From the NCBI GenBank assembly GCA_003342815.1, contig PTEX01000120.1, positions 644,562 through 708,561 on the forward strand: 64,000 nt of DNA. The letters run 5' to 3'. The first letter of the stretch is position 1. Each line of letters opens with the position of its first letter. The stretch comes from Eudromia elegans (taxonomy: Eukaryota; Chordata; Aves; Tinamiformes; Tinamidae). Both the position numbers and the translations under genes were made by a program. Shown piece by piece: positions 11,003-22,874 of the stretch. Under the pieces are notes generated by a model. The model ran no database searches. It was not told the DNA's origin and saw nothing but the letters and a program-made list of their open reading frames with translations.

Positions 11003-13871
11003 CCTGCTGTAAGTGGCTTAAGAGATGGCTTTATCTGAATAACAAACAAAACTTCAATATTTTTGTCAATTCTTTTTATATTTGTATTATCCAAGCAGTA
11101 AACTAGAACTGCAGATGCGAAAAAGTCTTCCAGCTTTACAACATGTATTCAAAAAACATTGGACATTGTAAGAACAATATTTGCCTTCCATAATAAGATT
11201 TTTCATAAGGCTAAAAGATTCAGCTCATTTTAAATTTCAGAGTACAAACCATTGACCAAACATACTATGCAGCCATTTGTGGACATCAGGCATGAACTCA
11301 AGCTGGCAAGAGCTGCTATGGTAGAATCAAAAGTTGAGAAAAGTCCCAGACCAAGTGCAGGATGAGCACAAGTTATAAGTAACTGAGGGATGCTTATTTG
11401 TAAAAAGGATATACACTGTGAATGAAAAGAAAAAAAGAAAATTCCTTTATACCAAATGAGTTGTCCCTGATAATAGATCTTTTGTTGTCTAGAGCAATCA
11501 TGTTTCACATGCATCTGTCTTAAGCTGGCAACTCTCTCCCATTTTTTCTGGACATTTCGTATAAACATTACACTTATGTAATTAGCAAGCTACAGTGTAA
11601 AGGTCAAACATACAAAATGCTTCTAATGTTAAGACTTTCCAATATGTCTCAAAGGATTTCCAAATCTTTTTCTCCAGCACCCTGGGTTCTTTGTTGTTCA
11701 AGTCACTTTCTAATGAATATAATAAAAGCTGAAAATCTACAGCACGGCTATCAGATTTCATTGTCCAAGCTGGACATGGACTTTGGTGACATATCACAAG
11801 ATGCAGTTGCTATTCTGCCTTGTTTGTCTGATTGTATTACTCAGGGCTATACTCACTGACTTTTGCCTCTCTAATATTTGCCCAGATTGCTCTGCAATTT
11901 CTATACGGCCTAGGATCCAGTGGGGACAGAGGGGAGAGTTTGAGCAATGGGAAGACACACAGCTGTATACGATTCTTTAGACTTTGAGTTCAGAGAAGAG
12001 GAAGAGGTTGATGCATTGAGGAGACATACTAGAAGCTACAGGCAGAGCAAATAGTCTGCTACTTCCCTGTATTATTTCCTGCAGACTGTGGTATCCCCAG
12101 TGGTTTCCCTTTAAGCATAGAAAGTTCTTCAAGGTGAGGGACAGCTTCTACCAAACTGGAGAATCTTCTCTATAGTCAAGAAGTCTATATCTTCTCTATA
12201 GTCAAGAAGGTGCACACTTTTGATGAGGCAGCAAGGCAAGGTGTTCCACTTTCTAGAGAGTATCCTAATAAGCAGACTGCAGAAGTATTTCATATTATCC
12301 CTCTCTGGCCACAGTGAAAATTTATATAACTTACAGAAACTGAATGTTTCCAGACTGATGAAGACCCAGCAGAAATATTCTGGATTCTGATTCTTTAGTT
12401 CTTGAAAAATCTGCATCACAAAACAAACAAACGAAAAATCCTGAGAAAAAGGAGAGGATCTGACAGTACAAGAATAAGAGAGTTCTCTAACCATCAGCAT
12501 AAGTTACCACTACCTACTCTAAGAAGGTTGTCACAGCCATTAATTCCTCTTTCCTTACATTCTATAAATAGCTTTTAATGAGCAAAGCCATACTTATATA
12601 ACACAAAATACCCTGTTTTAAAATAAATCTTTTCTTTATTTACTTTAAGAATAAGATCAGTAATAACACCAAAGAATTTTGGCTTCAGCAGACACTGGAG
12701 AGTTTCTTTCTCTTTTGCTTTTGGCATAATAAAGAAGAATCAATTCTTCCTATATTTCCAAGACTATGACTCCAGTGGGTAGCATTACTTTTAATAATTT
12801 TTAATTCTTTTCATAAGTTAGTATCTTAACTTTCTATCCTAGTAGCTATGTATAATGTTCACAGTAGATCACCCTAGCTCTTCTCTACCCACATCACAGG
12901 AATGATTACTTAATTATTTCATTAATAATTCCTATCTGACTCATTTCATAACTTAATTAATTTTCTGGCTCCTTAATAAATCTGTTCTTCAATAGCTTGT
13001 CTACTGATCAGCTTAACTGTTGAGCTAATTTTGAGTCACTTTACTTACTGGTCTAATTTCTCTCCATTTAAAAAAACTCATTTCTTAACCGTGTAATCTG
13101 TATAATTCACTCCTAAATGATTTCCCTGCTTCCCTGAGTTTTACACTACCGTAATGAACTTTAAACTTACTGGAATATATGACTAATTATAGAACATCTA
13201 TTTATATCTGAAGGCATTCTTTGCATAATTTAGAAAAAGAGAAAAAAATAGAACTTCAAAGAAATCCTTTTCTTTCAGTGAAAAACATTTTTCATTGCAG
13301 AGAACCAAATGAACCTCCTATGAACTGGAAATGAACTTGTTAGGCTCGGTGGAAACATGATTCCTACTGTTGTCAAACATGCACTTCCCCATTGATGTAA
13401 GTTGTATGAGCTGAAATCATGAGCCTTATCCAGTTATGAGCCGCTAGGTGCAACACTGCTGGTCAAGTTTGCCCTTGGTCCTGACGTAGAATCAACTTTA
13501 TTTGGATGAATGCTAGAAGATCTAGTTTCTTGATAAAACCACAAAAGAAATAAAATCCATAACATTCCTCTCTACTTGCAGTGCATTTTAACATCTTTCC
13601 CTAAAGTCTAACCTGCGTTTCCTGCATATTAAGTTTATAATGTCTTGATTTTTTTTTCAACATTCTTAATGAAGAAAACATGATTACCATCTTCTTTCTA
13701 ATTTTACAAGGTAGGCAGCTTATCATATGTCCACTCAGCCTTCTCCTTCCTAAGACTAAATGAAGCCTATAGCTAAAAACTTTCTTTAGAAATCATAATT
13801 ACTAATTTTTTTAACATTCTTTCTCAATTTCTTAATTTCTAGATTCTTTCCAGCTTGCTGTTATGTTTCCT
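11003..13871. other. AT-rich stretch, no gene seen
   Basis: AT-rich single-copy DNA. The longest open frames, about 112 codons at 11230-11568 minus and 123 codons at 12129-12500 minus, carry no recognisable domain and look like chance. A short tandem duplication at 12.2 kb is listed separately. Confidence 0.5.
12163..12209. repeat. Tandem duplication, two 21-bp exact copies at 26-bp period
   Basis: The 21 bases containing cttctctatagtcaagaag occur exactly at 12163-12183 and again at 12189-12209. The exact match suggests a recent local duplication. Confidence 0.85.
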
Positions 13872-14093
13872 AAAAAACAGGGTAAAAGCAAATATGACAT
13901 AATTGGCTGTACAGCAGAATAGTAGATGAAGGTATTATACTGGATAACAAACTAAGTAGTATAAAGAGTTTTTGAAAAGGATAACTTTTAATGTGGAAGG
14001 ACTTGTACTAGTTAATTTAGCTTTAGTGAGGCATTACCTGAAGAAAGAAATTTATACAACAATTATGTCATATTTGCTTTTACCCTGTTTTTT
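13872..14093. repeat. Foldback: perfect 34-bp inverted repeats, 154-bp spacer
   Basis: The left arm, 13872-13905, starts AAAAAACAGGGTAAAAGC and ends GACATAATTG. The right arm, 14060-14093, is its exact reverse complement, 34 of 34 bases. The spacer is AT-rich and has no evident coding frame or further pairing. The size and layout fit a small non-autonomous DNA transposon (MITE). However, I find no target-site duplication: neither TA, TTAA nor an 8-bp repeat flanks the arms. An inverted duplication made by replication template switching would look the same. I cannot assign it to a known family, and no second copy is visible in this window. Confidence 0.7.
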
Positions 14094-14306
14094 GTGCATC
14101 CTCTGTCTGTATGTTTGAGAATTGCATTGGTATATTTCCATTTGTCTTTTCTGAACTTCTTCTCGGTTCAAAGCAACTGTTTAGCTTCAAATTACCTTTT
14201 CACCTTATAAGATAATTTTGAATTTTGACTCTATTCCAATCTTAGTCAGAAGATTATTTGTACTCTGCCCCAGCAGATTTTACAACACTCTTTCTCTTAC
14301 ATGGTG

Positions 14307-14310
<4 letters not shown>

Positions 14311-14340
<30 letters not shown>
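14311..14340. repeat. (AT)15 microsatellite
   Basis: An uninterrupted AT dinucleotide tract of 30 bases. Confidence 0.95.
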
Positions 14341-14343
<3 letters not shown>

Positions 14344-14638
14344 ACATGTAATTTATATAACACAATTTCTTGAAGATATTTGCAAATTCATTGCATCTAA
14401 ATATTTTTCTATAACTTTCCCTGGACATTTTCTGGTATTTCTCAGTATCCTTTCACATCTCATAACCCCATTATTTTAAATAATGATACCACAAGTTTGC
14501 TTCTCTCAATTCTGTCTTCCATGAGTTCACAAAAGTGCCATAAACATTTAAAAGCTAGTTCCTTTAAACTTTCATGGTGCAAAGTGAAAAGCTGTTTCAA
14601 CTTACACAAAATCGTAAACTCAGCTTAATTTAGATCAG

Positions 14639-14675
14639 ATAGGACCTCTGGAGGTCATCTAGTCAAAACCTCCAC
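14639..14675 (-). mobile_element. Scrap of CR1 3' end
   Basis: The run ataggacctctggaggtcat and the following ctagtc match the conserved CR1 3' region of the other minus-strand copies. The sequence on both sides has decayed beyond recognition. Only a few dozen bases support the call. Confidence 0.5.
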
Positions 14676-16229
14676 ACAAACCACATCAGTACTGCAAATG
14701 TAACTCCTACTGTCTTATTGTTCATCCCAGGTAAGATATGCTAAAATATTGCTCATTACCGTTTGCTTCTCATTGACAATTTTTCAGTAGCATCATACCC
14801 TGATTAGCAGTCCTGTATTTCACAACTCTATGTCTAAAAAAAAGCAAAGTGATGTATGACTATTACTGGACAAGATGCTCCTTTCCTACTCAGTACCATG
14901 TACTGCTACTGCTGATCTTCCAAACAACCTCCTTATTCCTTGTTTTCTCAGGCCTGTTAACATAGTCACTATCATCAGAACCAAAATATTCTCATTACAG
15001 GTGTGTGTTTCTGTTTTGTTTTTGCTAGACACAAATTTACAGCCACTGGGACTGCCTTAGAAGTGTTTATATCACAGTAATGATGAACGGCTTTTTTGTT
15101 GCAAATAGGAGTGGCAACCTTGACCCTTCGATGACAGTAAATACTTTAGCATGTAAATTAGCACTACAACAAAATTTTGACATCTGTTTTAAAGTTATTT
15201 TTATACAAGAAGCTCAAACCTTTTTGATATTTATTATCTGATGTGACAAGCTATGCCCAGTATGTTGAAATCTTTGTTAGCACTTTACTGACTGGTATCA
15301 TCTAATATTTACTTACTTGTGTTCATCGGTCTGGAATTCCCCATCTGTGTTCTTTTATTTTACAGTTAGGTCTCTTTTGAGTCACCATTCTTTTTCTTCA
15401 GTTTTTATATAGCAGTAACATAAAGAAGTTCTGGCTCATGATTTGATTTCTGGGTGCTGTGCAAAATTAAACAAGAATGAATGGTCAAATCATTTTTTTC
15501 ATAGAGTTTGAAAGATGCACATACCGTACAATATGCTGTGACAAATAATCTGATTTTGGAAATTTGTCCAACAATACAGCAGAAAGTTTTGGTTTTTTTT
15601 TTAAGAGAAGGGCATCAGACCGCAGGACCTCTTCCATGGACATTTTTAGATAACTTTGATTTAATCAACATCAATGAAGATAAGTTCTGCATTTGCTCAA
15701 TTGATGTCTTGTAAAGTTTTGAATTTATATTACATTATGTTTTATATTTTAATATGAAAATAGTCTAGAATGTCCCAAAATAATGAAATTACTTCTGTTT
15801 AAATTGTAATTTGTTCTCAAGAGTAAGTAATTTTCAATGTTTTGCTTCTAGCCCTGTAATATAAAATTACATCAGGCCTCATTTTCTCTTCTATTATATG
15901 TCTAAATGAATGGATAGGTCTCTGATTTTATAAGGAAGAATGAATTTCAGCTGTCTTCTATAGAAAATAGTTGAGTTCTTTTATTGACTGTCAAGTCTCA
16001 TGCAGTCCCTTTCAGTTTGCATTTTCATTCTGATCCTGTAATGAGCTACGAGTAGGCAGATATCATGTGCAGCCCACACATTTGATTTGCTGGATCGAAA
16101 CTTAATGAGAAATAGGTGGGAAATTCTTCTTCTGTCTCACAAAACTTCCTCACATCCCTCACTAGGCAAATGTTCTGAAATTGCTAGGGAGGAATAGAAG
16201 GCAGAGAAGACTGGAACAGATGAAATGAT

Positions 16230-16291
16230 AACAGCAAGGGCACAGAATGACAATAGCAAGGGCACAAGATAACAATAGCAATGGCACTCAG
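16230..16291. repeat. Minisatellite, about 2.8 units of 22 bp
   Basis: Units at 16230-16251, 16252-16273 and 16274-16291 share the pattern aaYagcaaKggcac and differ by a few substitutions. Confidence 0.8.
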
Positions 16292-19200
16292 TAGTGTCCA
16301 AATCAGGAATTGCTACTAAAAGAAGAGAAAATCCTGGGAGAAAAAATAAAAATATAAACTTCTCACCTCTCTTAATTTTTCAATTTTCTTACAGAAAAGA
16401 CCAAATAATTGGAGAGACACAGAGATATTTCATCCTATTTTAAATCTATTTTTAGGTGTTTAATTTTATATAAAGTCAAGGCTGGGACTCCCAAAATGCT
16501 TTTAAGTAATGTATTTCATACATATGAATGTTTCCAGAAGAAGAATAAAGTACAAATGTTTTATGTTAAAAATGATATCCAGCAAGTTTTGTTTACTGTA
16601 ATCGGAGACAAATGTCTGAGCTGTTTAACTCAGCAGGTTTGCATTCTGTGGAGCACCTTGAACTGTCATGCAATTGAATTTCTTTTTTCAATGTTATACA
16701 ATAGTTTTTGTTTTTATGTTTTTCTTGTCAAAATATAAAGGATCCTGCAAACACTAGTTGTTGAGTTTCACCTGACAGAAAGAAAAATGTTTCCAACATA
16801 TATAAACAGGAAAGTCTACTGAGCTACTTTGATCTGATTGCCTGTTGAGGCTGAGGTACGCAGCTAGCAAAAGTTAAAAAGTAATGCTAATTACCCTGAA
16901 AGGTAGTAGAGTTTACAAGGAAACATTCATATTTCTTTAGGAATATAGAGTTACCAATAGAGACAGAGCAAAAAGATTGATATAGATTAGAGAGACAAAA
17001 ACATAAGAAACAGGCATGAGAAAAACTCAGTAAAAAAGATAAAAAAAAAATCACTGAGGCAAAATTACAATATAGAGTGTCCTTCACTTGGAAAATATAA
17101 TTATTATTACAGCAGAATCTTGAAGCTTCAGACAGTCTGGGTGCTAATGATAGTATTCTCGTCTAGTAAAATTGGCTATCTAGTCTAAGGCTAGGTGTGG
17201 ATACCTCCCCCTACTTGCTAGGTCAGTGGAGAAAGACGCAAGAATCACCGGAGTTTGATTCAACACCAGTCTCAAGATGAGCTGAAAGTGGTGAGCTTCA
17301 GATAGATGCTTACTTTTCAGACAGCAGAAATTAGTAAAGAAAAGTCCCACTCTACTGGAATGTGTGAACTAAAGGACATTTTTTCCCTAAAGTTTTTGTA
17401 AACTAAACACAAAAGATGAAGAGAGAATGAAAGAGGAAGTGCTATCCTGCCTGCATGAAGATTAGCAGCTGATTCCTAATGAGAAGTCTGACCTGCTCCT
17501 GTAGCTACTGTCACAGCAGGAGCTTGGTAACCAATCCATAGACCTGCTGACCTTGAAACTGGGAAGCTATTTTAAGCTTGTTTCTTCACCTTCTCAAAAC
17601 ATAGCCATGCATGTATTTCAAGCTTAATGAAAGGCAATATAAATAGTTGGTTGCAGAATCTGCGGTATTATTGTTTAAAAAAATCTGAACTTATTGTGTG
17701 AAAGAGTCTACCAAAAGCTAAACAAAGTGTGTAGGTAACTCTAGGATACATATTTTTCAGTTTTTAATGTTATTCTGAATTGGAACTCCTCTTTCACCCC
17801 CATCTCTCCTCAGAATCTACTCTTTAATTATCATTTTAAGAAGAGTTTTACTGCATTAGATGGTTACAGTCAATGCCACTATCTGCACATGGGAACCTCT
17901 GTTAATAACTCCTCAGACATGAAAAAATATTGTTAAGATGCATATGATGCAGCTCAAGTTGGAGATATTTACTGTTACATTCAATATGACTATTTACTGC
18001 TGCTTTCAAGAGCTAAGGGAAAAACATGTAAAATTGCCCTAGGGTTTCATATTATCAGTATTCCTGCTGACTAATTTAATGCTGTATTCTTTTATGTCTA
18101 TATCTGTCAGAGTCCATGACTTTCTGAATAGGCTATTTTAGATATTCCACATACAGAAACTGCAAAGTTTAATATAAAAATTTTCTTTGAAGATATTTAA
18201 CGTTACATGGAATTTTTGATTTGCCAGAGTAATACAGCAATATACTGAAATCACTGTACTAGTTAGTGTATGCACTTAGGAAAATATAGCAGTTGTAATA
18301 TATAGTTCAATCATGATACCAATATGATTCCCATCACCAGTCTCTGTAATATCCTCACTGTCAGGACACTTGATGACCCCAACCCTGGGAAGGAATATGT
18401 GGTTAATGAGTTTCACCCTGCATTAATTCCTGAGCTTCATGGGGCACTTGACCCTCTGAGCCATCTCCCATTGTAGGGACTACTGGTTGATCATAGAGTT
18501 TCCTACTATTTCTGCACAGTAGAATACCATAAATGGATGCAACTGATGCCATGTTACAATATGGTCCTCTGGCTAGAAATTTTGTGCTATAAATCAGCAC
18601 ATCTCAGTTGATTTAAAGACTTACATGACATCAGATATGGTAATAAGTGAAATTAAATTACCAGACTTAAGGCTAAGTCCATTTACAGACCATATTGGAG
18701 TTGAGTAATTATAATAACTAAAGTATCTGATGTTTCTTGTAGAATCATGGAGTTTGAAAAGTTCTATTTGCAGGGTGCATCGGAAGTGATATCTACAGCC
18801 AAGAGCTAGTTAAAAGATACAATATATTATGAGAAACATACAACTGTTTGATCTATGTGACATGGTATTAACTCTTTCCTAAAGGCAGGATGTGTGAATA
18901 GACTTTCTGATGACTTCATAAGATTTCAGAACAGGATGGTTCCAAACATCACCGTTAGAATGACTAGGAATCACCATCACTGCTTTTATTGTGAATTCTT
19001 GTGTTAGGTATATTTTTCAGGTTGATGAGGAGGTTTGTGTCACTAGAAGCACAGTAACTAATGTTAAGCATTAGTATCTTTAGCCCTGTCCCAATAATCA
19101 TGTTATTAGTAAATCGTGTATTTAGCCTCAGCAAATGTATAATACTGTCTTTAACACATAGTTCCTCAAATTGCACTTTCTTATTCCTTTAATCTCCTGT

Positions 19201-19334
19201 GTCTGTTGTTAATATAATGGGTATCACTTTTCACAGGTAAAATGGTATGTGGAAGTTGTCTGTATTAGGAGAAATTTTACTTCACTTTTTACCAGTATTG
19301 AGAATACTCACCTTCCAAGAAACAGCTTAACAAG

Positions 19335-19850
19335 GTGTCTTTTCTCTCCTTTGTTTGTCTCAGCTGTTGTTACTTTTGCTACTCATCCCAGTTTCTCTGG
19401 GAGGCAATGGGTAGTTTAGGAGGTGGGATAATGTGCATATTGATTTCCTTCTTCTCCTCTGTACTTCTGACTGTTTTCCTCTGCCTGTTCATGCTTCTTA
19501 GTTCCCTCCCTTGCTGTGTGTCACCCACAGCCATGATATCTCAGGATATCCCTGTCTCGGAGCAGGATACTGCAGGCTGGACCAGTTGTGACAGGGATGA
19601 AGCATTGCATGACCACACAGTCCACCCGACAGTCCCCTGCGCCTTAAACCCTGGCTCTCTGTGGGCATTTCCCCTTGCTGATGAAGGGAAAGATGATCTC
19701 CAATACATTTCATCTCTATATCCTCCTTCAAGACCATGGACTAACACAGAGCAAACGCAGCAGATAAGGCTTGTGCTAACACAGATGCACAGTGTTGTGC
19801 TGCTATTTATACATTGCAGACAGTCCCTTCAGGAGACACCATGCTCTTAA
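19335..19850 (+). other. Unassigned 171-codon open frame in a GC-richer block
   Basis: This is one of the longest frames in the window outside CR1 and the purine microsatellite. The N-terminal third is rich in Cys, Phe and Leu, with a hydrophobic stretch around residues 30-60 (GGIMCILISFFSSVLLTVFL). The remainder is polar with no motif I know. It stops just before an AAT-repeat tract. A membrane segment could be read from it, but a frame of this size can arise by chance in a GC-richer patch, and I see no promoter or splice structure. It may be part of an unrecognised repeat. Confidence 0.2.
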
Positions 19851-19862
19851 TGAACTGAAAGA

Positions 19863-19896
19863 CAATAATAATAATAATAATTAATAATAATAATAA
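19863..19896. repeat. (AAT)n microsatellite
   Basis: AAT trinucleotide tract with one interruption (aattaat). Confidence 0.9.
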
Positions 19897-21345
19897 AGCT
19901 GATGAGGAATTGCTCAGAGGCTGGTAAGTCACATGGCTCAATAGGAGGAAGAAAGGAGGAGATTAAATGATTGCATACTGGAAGTTTATGGAAAACATAT
20001 GCTTATAAAGATGCAGTGCTATGCTTTGCAAAATCAGAGATTTGGTGGTATTTTATGTGGAAAATAATTTATGATGAGCAAGAAAAGAAATAAAGTTGTT
20101 TGAGGACTGGAATAGCAGGAACAAAACATTCTCAATGGAAGATAGATGGTTGACAAATTGCGTGGAGAAAAAAAATTTATCTGAGTTTACATTGGCGTTA
20201 AGATGTTACTCCTTTCACAGAGTGGAAGCTATCAATTCACACATCTGAGGAGATGTGAGAGAGAGAATCATGGGAAGAGATGAATTACTTTCAAACAGAG
20301 AAAGAGGCACTACTTATTTCTGGATGGCTGACCAGCTACTCCAGTCTAGGTTTTTTGCCAAAGCATAGAATTTAATTTGGGATATGTATTTAGAACCAAA
20401 TACAGGATTTTTAATACTGCCATTTAATGGTGTCCTTAAATCTACTGTTTTATAGCTGTGAGTAGTATACATCTTACTGTTTCTGTTAGTTATTTATGTT
20501 TATAACATTAGTTATTATGTTGATGCTTTATTTTTTTCTTTCAAAGCTTGGATATCAGTTATAACATACCAATGTAATTCTAGGATATATACACAACTTG
20601 GCATTTATGGACATTTTATATATTTTATAGAGCATTATTTTTTTTTTCTGTGGTTAGTCATTTCTACTCTGTAAAATTCATCTATTCTCAAATCTCATTT
20701 TTTGTGACATTACCATTAGTGCAAATTTGTGGAAGTGAAAATTGGCCCACATGACTGCTAACACTTTCAACAGGGTGAAGTTCTTTATCCCTCACTCCTA
20801 ATAGAAGGCTAACATTTACAGAAAATTTAGGTGTTAAAAAGACTGACTTGAATTGTTATCCCCTACAAAAAATCCAATTAAAGTGAATATATGATTCACA
20901 AGAGGGTATAAGTGTTGGGTTTTTTTTTTTTTTTAAATCTGTAACTTAGTTTGGGGGAATTGCATATAATACACAAGAACAAAAGTTTCTAAATAACAAA
21001 ATATTGACACATCTTTCTCACTTACACGCTTTGATTCTCCCCAGGAAGCTCCATTTTCCCAAATCATTGCATTCACCTTTTGTTCCCTGCTCACAGAACT
21101 CTATCTCACCAGGATCCATAAGAAAATGATAAATTAAAGTTTGTAGTATCAGTTTGCTCCTTGGATAAAAGCTTGGTGAACAAAGGGTAGTGCTACAAAG
21201 TGGGTACAAGCTAGCATTCTGGCGATGTGTGTGGGTTGTCTAAGGTAAATGAAGCATGATGCTCAAATTCAATAGCACAGAGGTAGGTCAGTGACCTATC
21301 ATCACATACAAGCTATAATGGAGAAAAAGAGTATTTTTAAATGAG
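19897..21345. other. AT-rich stretch, no gene seen
   Basis: AT-rich DNA with T runs near 20640 and 20920. No gene or element is recognised. Confidence 0.55.
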
Positions 21346-21346
21346 A

Positions 21347-22075
21347 TCATTTGATTAGTGGATGAGTAACCTGTAGAAGAATAGAGTACAAAGAAGGCTG
21401 TATAGATTTTTCCAGTTTGCAAGTATGCTTCATTACAAAAGCCGTCTTGCTATTAAGTAACAACAACAACAACAAAATCGTGCAAGAGCAAAATATATTT
21501 TTCATTTGCATACAACCAGGTGTTTTTTTTTTTTTTTTTTCATGGAGTGTATTATTGGTATGGAGCCAGCTGCACAGGATTAAATGCACATAACTATAAG
21601 CAAAGTTCTCTGCACATGTAAATTGACCCACACAGTATCTTTCTTCAAAGCCACCATTTCCATTCACAGTGTGGTACAAATGGTAGCATTCACACAGGTC
21701 AGAATCTTTTTGATCCAGTTCCCAGCACTTTGATGGATTCATATTGATCCGAAGCTTGCTGAAGCCATTAGAAAGACCTGCTCAGCTCCTGAGTAGACAA
21801 TTGTAGCATTGGTAGTAAGGGAGGCTGCTTGGTGCTGATGGTGGCTCACCAACTGAGGTGTTTGTTGTGTAGCTGAAGAAGAGGTTACCCATGAGCTTCC
21901 ACTCTCTGCCCTTGCAGTAGCCAGAACTGGCACAGATAGAGCATGGCTGGTGGTGGATTTCTACCTCTCTACAAATGCACCTTGCCTGCTTTATAGTCCT
22001 CTGGGTGCTGGGACCACACATTAATTCATATGCCTGAAGCTTAGCATGCTGTATTTTAACTGGGGTACAATAAAG
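21347..22075 (-). pseudogene. Candidate broken reading frame with poly(A)-like tract, unassigned
   Basis: On the minus strand one frame stays open from about 22075 down to 21347, interrupted by a single TGA at 21782-21784. The translated part before the stop is Cys-rich (RCICREVEIHHQPCSICASS). The part after it has a Cys-rich stretch from about 21727 (KCWELDQKDSDLCECYHLYH). A tract of 18 A on the minus strand (plus 21523-21540) follows the more protein-like portion, and an AATAAT hexamer lies some 13-18 bases upstream of it. That layout would fit a processed pseudogene ending near 21541, or a LINE-mobilised transcript. I find no flanking target duplication and no confident family, and the frame could be fortuitous. 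Confidence 0.25.
21523..21540. repeat. T18 homopolymer
   Basis: Eighteen consecutive T on the plus strand. It is either an ordinary homopolymer or the poly(A) tail of the minus-strand candidate retrocopy described above. An AAC tract lies nearby at about 21460-21475. Confidence 0.9.
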
Positions 22076-22840
22076 ACTTTATAATTTCTGTCTTTCATCT
22101 TAAATGATGTACAATTTGAATACTCCAAAAATGTAGTCGGTTTTATCTGTTAATCTTCCTTCTTTTAGATCCTGTTCAACACAAGATACTGCATCACTGA
22201 GGGCTCCAATGAGTTGTAAAGCATTTATTTCTAAAATTCTGCATAGAATGGTATATTCTTGGAATCCTACACAACCAAAATCAGATACCCAGAAATTATC
22301 AGATACCATGAAATTATGCAGATGCCCAACTTGCATTGATCTAGGGGGAACTTACGCACTGATGAATCTTTGTGGACTGAATCATAAGTGATATAAAAAT
22401 TTCATACCCTACTGAAATCAGGAAACTCTTCAATACCCTAAAAACCTAATTCTAGCAGACATAATGGAAACTACATCCTCCCCACTATATCTGAATGTTA
22501 AGGGGAAGAAACTACTCTTATGAAGACCTTCTATCCTGAAATACAAAGGAGCTTCTGGATCCTTTTCTGTGAGGTGTGATGAATTAATGTAAAATGTTAT
22601 GTACATTCTATAAAGATGCAGCAAACAAAACAAAGAATGAGACAGTAATAAGATTGATGAAACCACTTAGTTAAATAAGTTAAATCAGATATTTTTCATT
22701 ACAGACTAGAATATTTCCATTAGATCATTCCTTCTCACATCTTACAGTCCTGTCCAATTTCCAGTTTGCTTAAAGAGATTTCAGACTCTTTGTTTCTTTA
22801 AAAGCTTCAGCTTCAGAGATGTTCTCTACAGATGGCTTCA

Positions 22841-22874
22841 TGTATATATATATACACATATATATATACATATA
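22841..22874. repeat. TA-rich microsatellite with a 16-bp palindrome
   Basis: TGTATATATATATACA at 22841-22856 is self-complementary and is followed by further TA repeats with CA interruptions. Confidence 0.85.

Larger units (their letters stand above)
14094..19334. other. AT-rich stretch, no gene seen
   Basis: AT-rich single-copy DNA holding an AT dinucleotide tract, a scrap of CR1 and a three-unit minisatellite, each listed separately. No convincing coding frame or RNA gene is seen. Confidence 0.5.

Noticed and set aside
13872..14093. Naming the foldback as a hAT or mariner element
   Set aside because: The CAGGG-like ends suggest hAT, but no 8-bp duplication flanks them. Mariner would need flanking TA on both sides, which is absent.
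18740..18770. agaatcatggagtttgaaaag as a CR1 3' end
   Set aside because: Only the first few bases resemble the CR1 octamer and start. No gatcatctagtc block or further match follows.
21950..22021. Faint resemblance of RTIKQARCICRE to part of the TAFA5 secreted protein
   Set aside because: Only about a dozen residues agree, from memory, and the following residues do not keep the family's Cys and Trp pattern. It is not enough to name a pseudogene.
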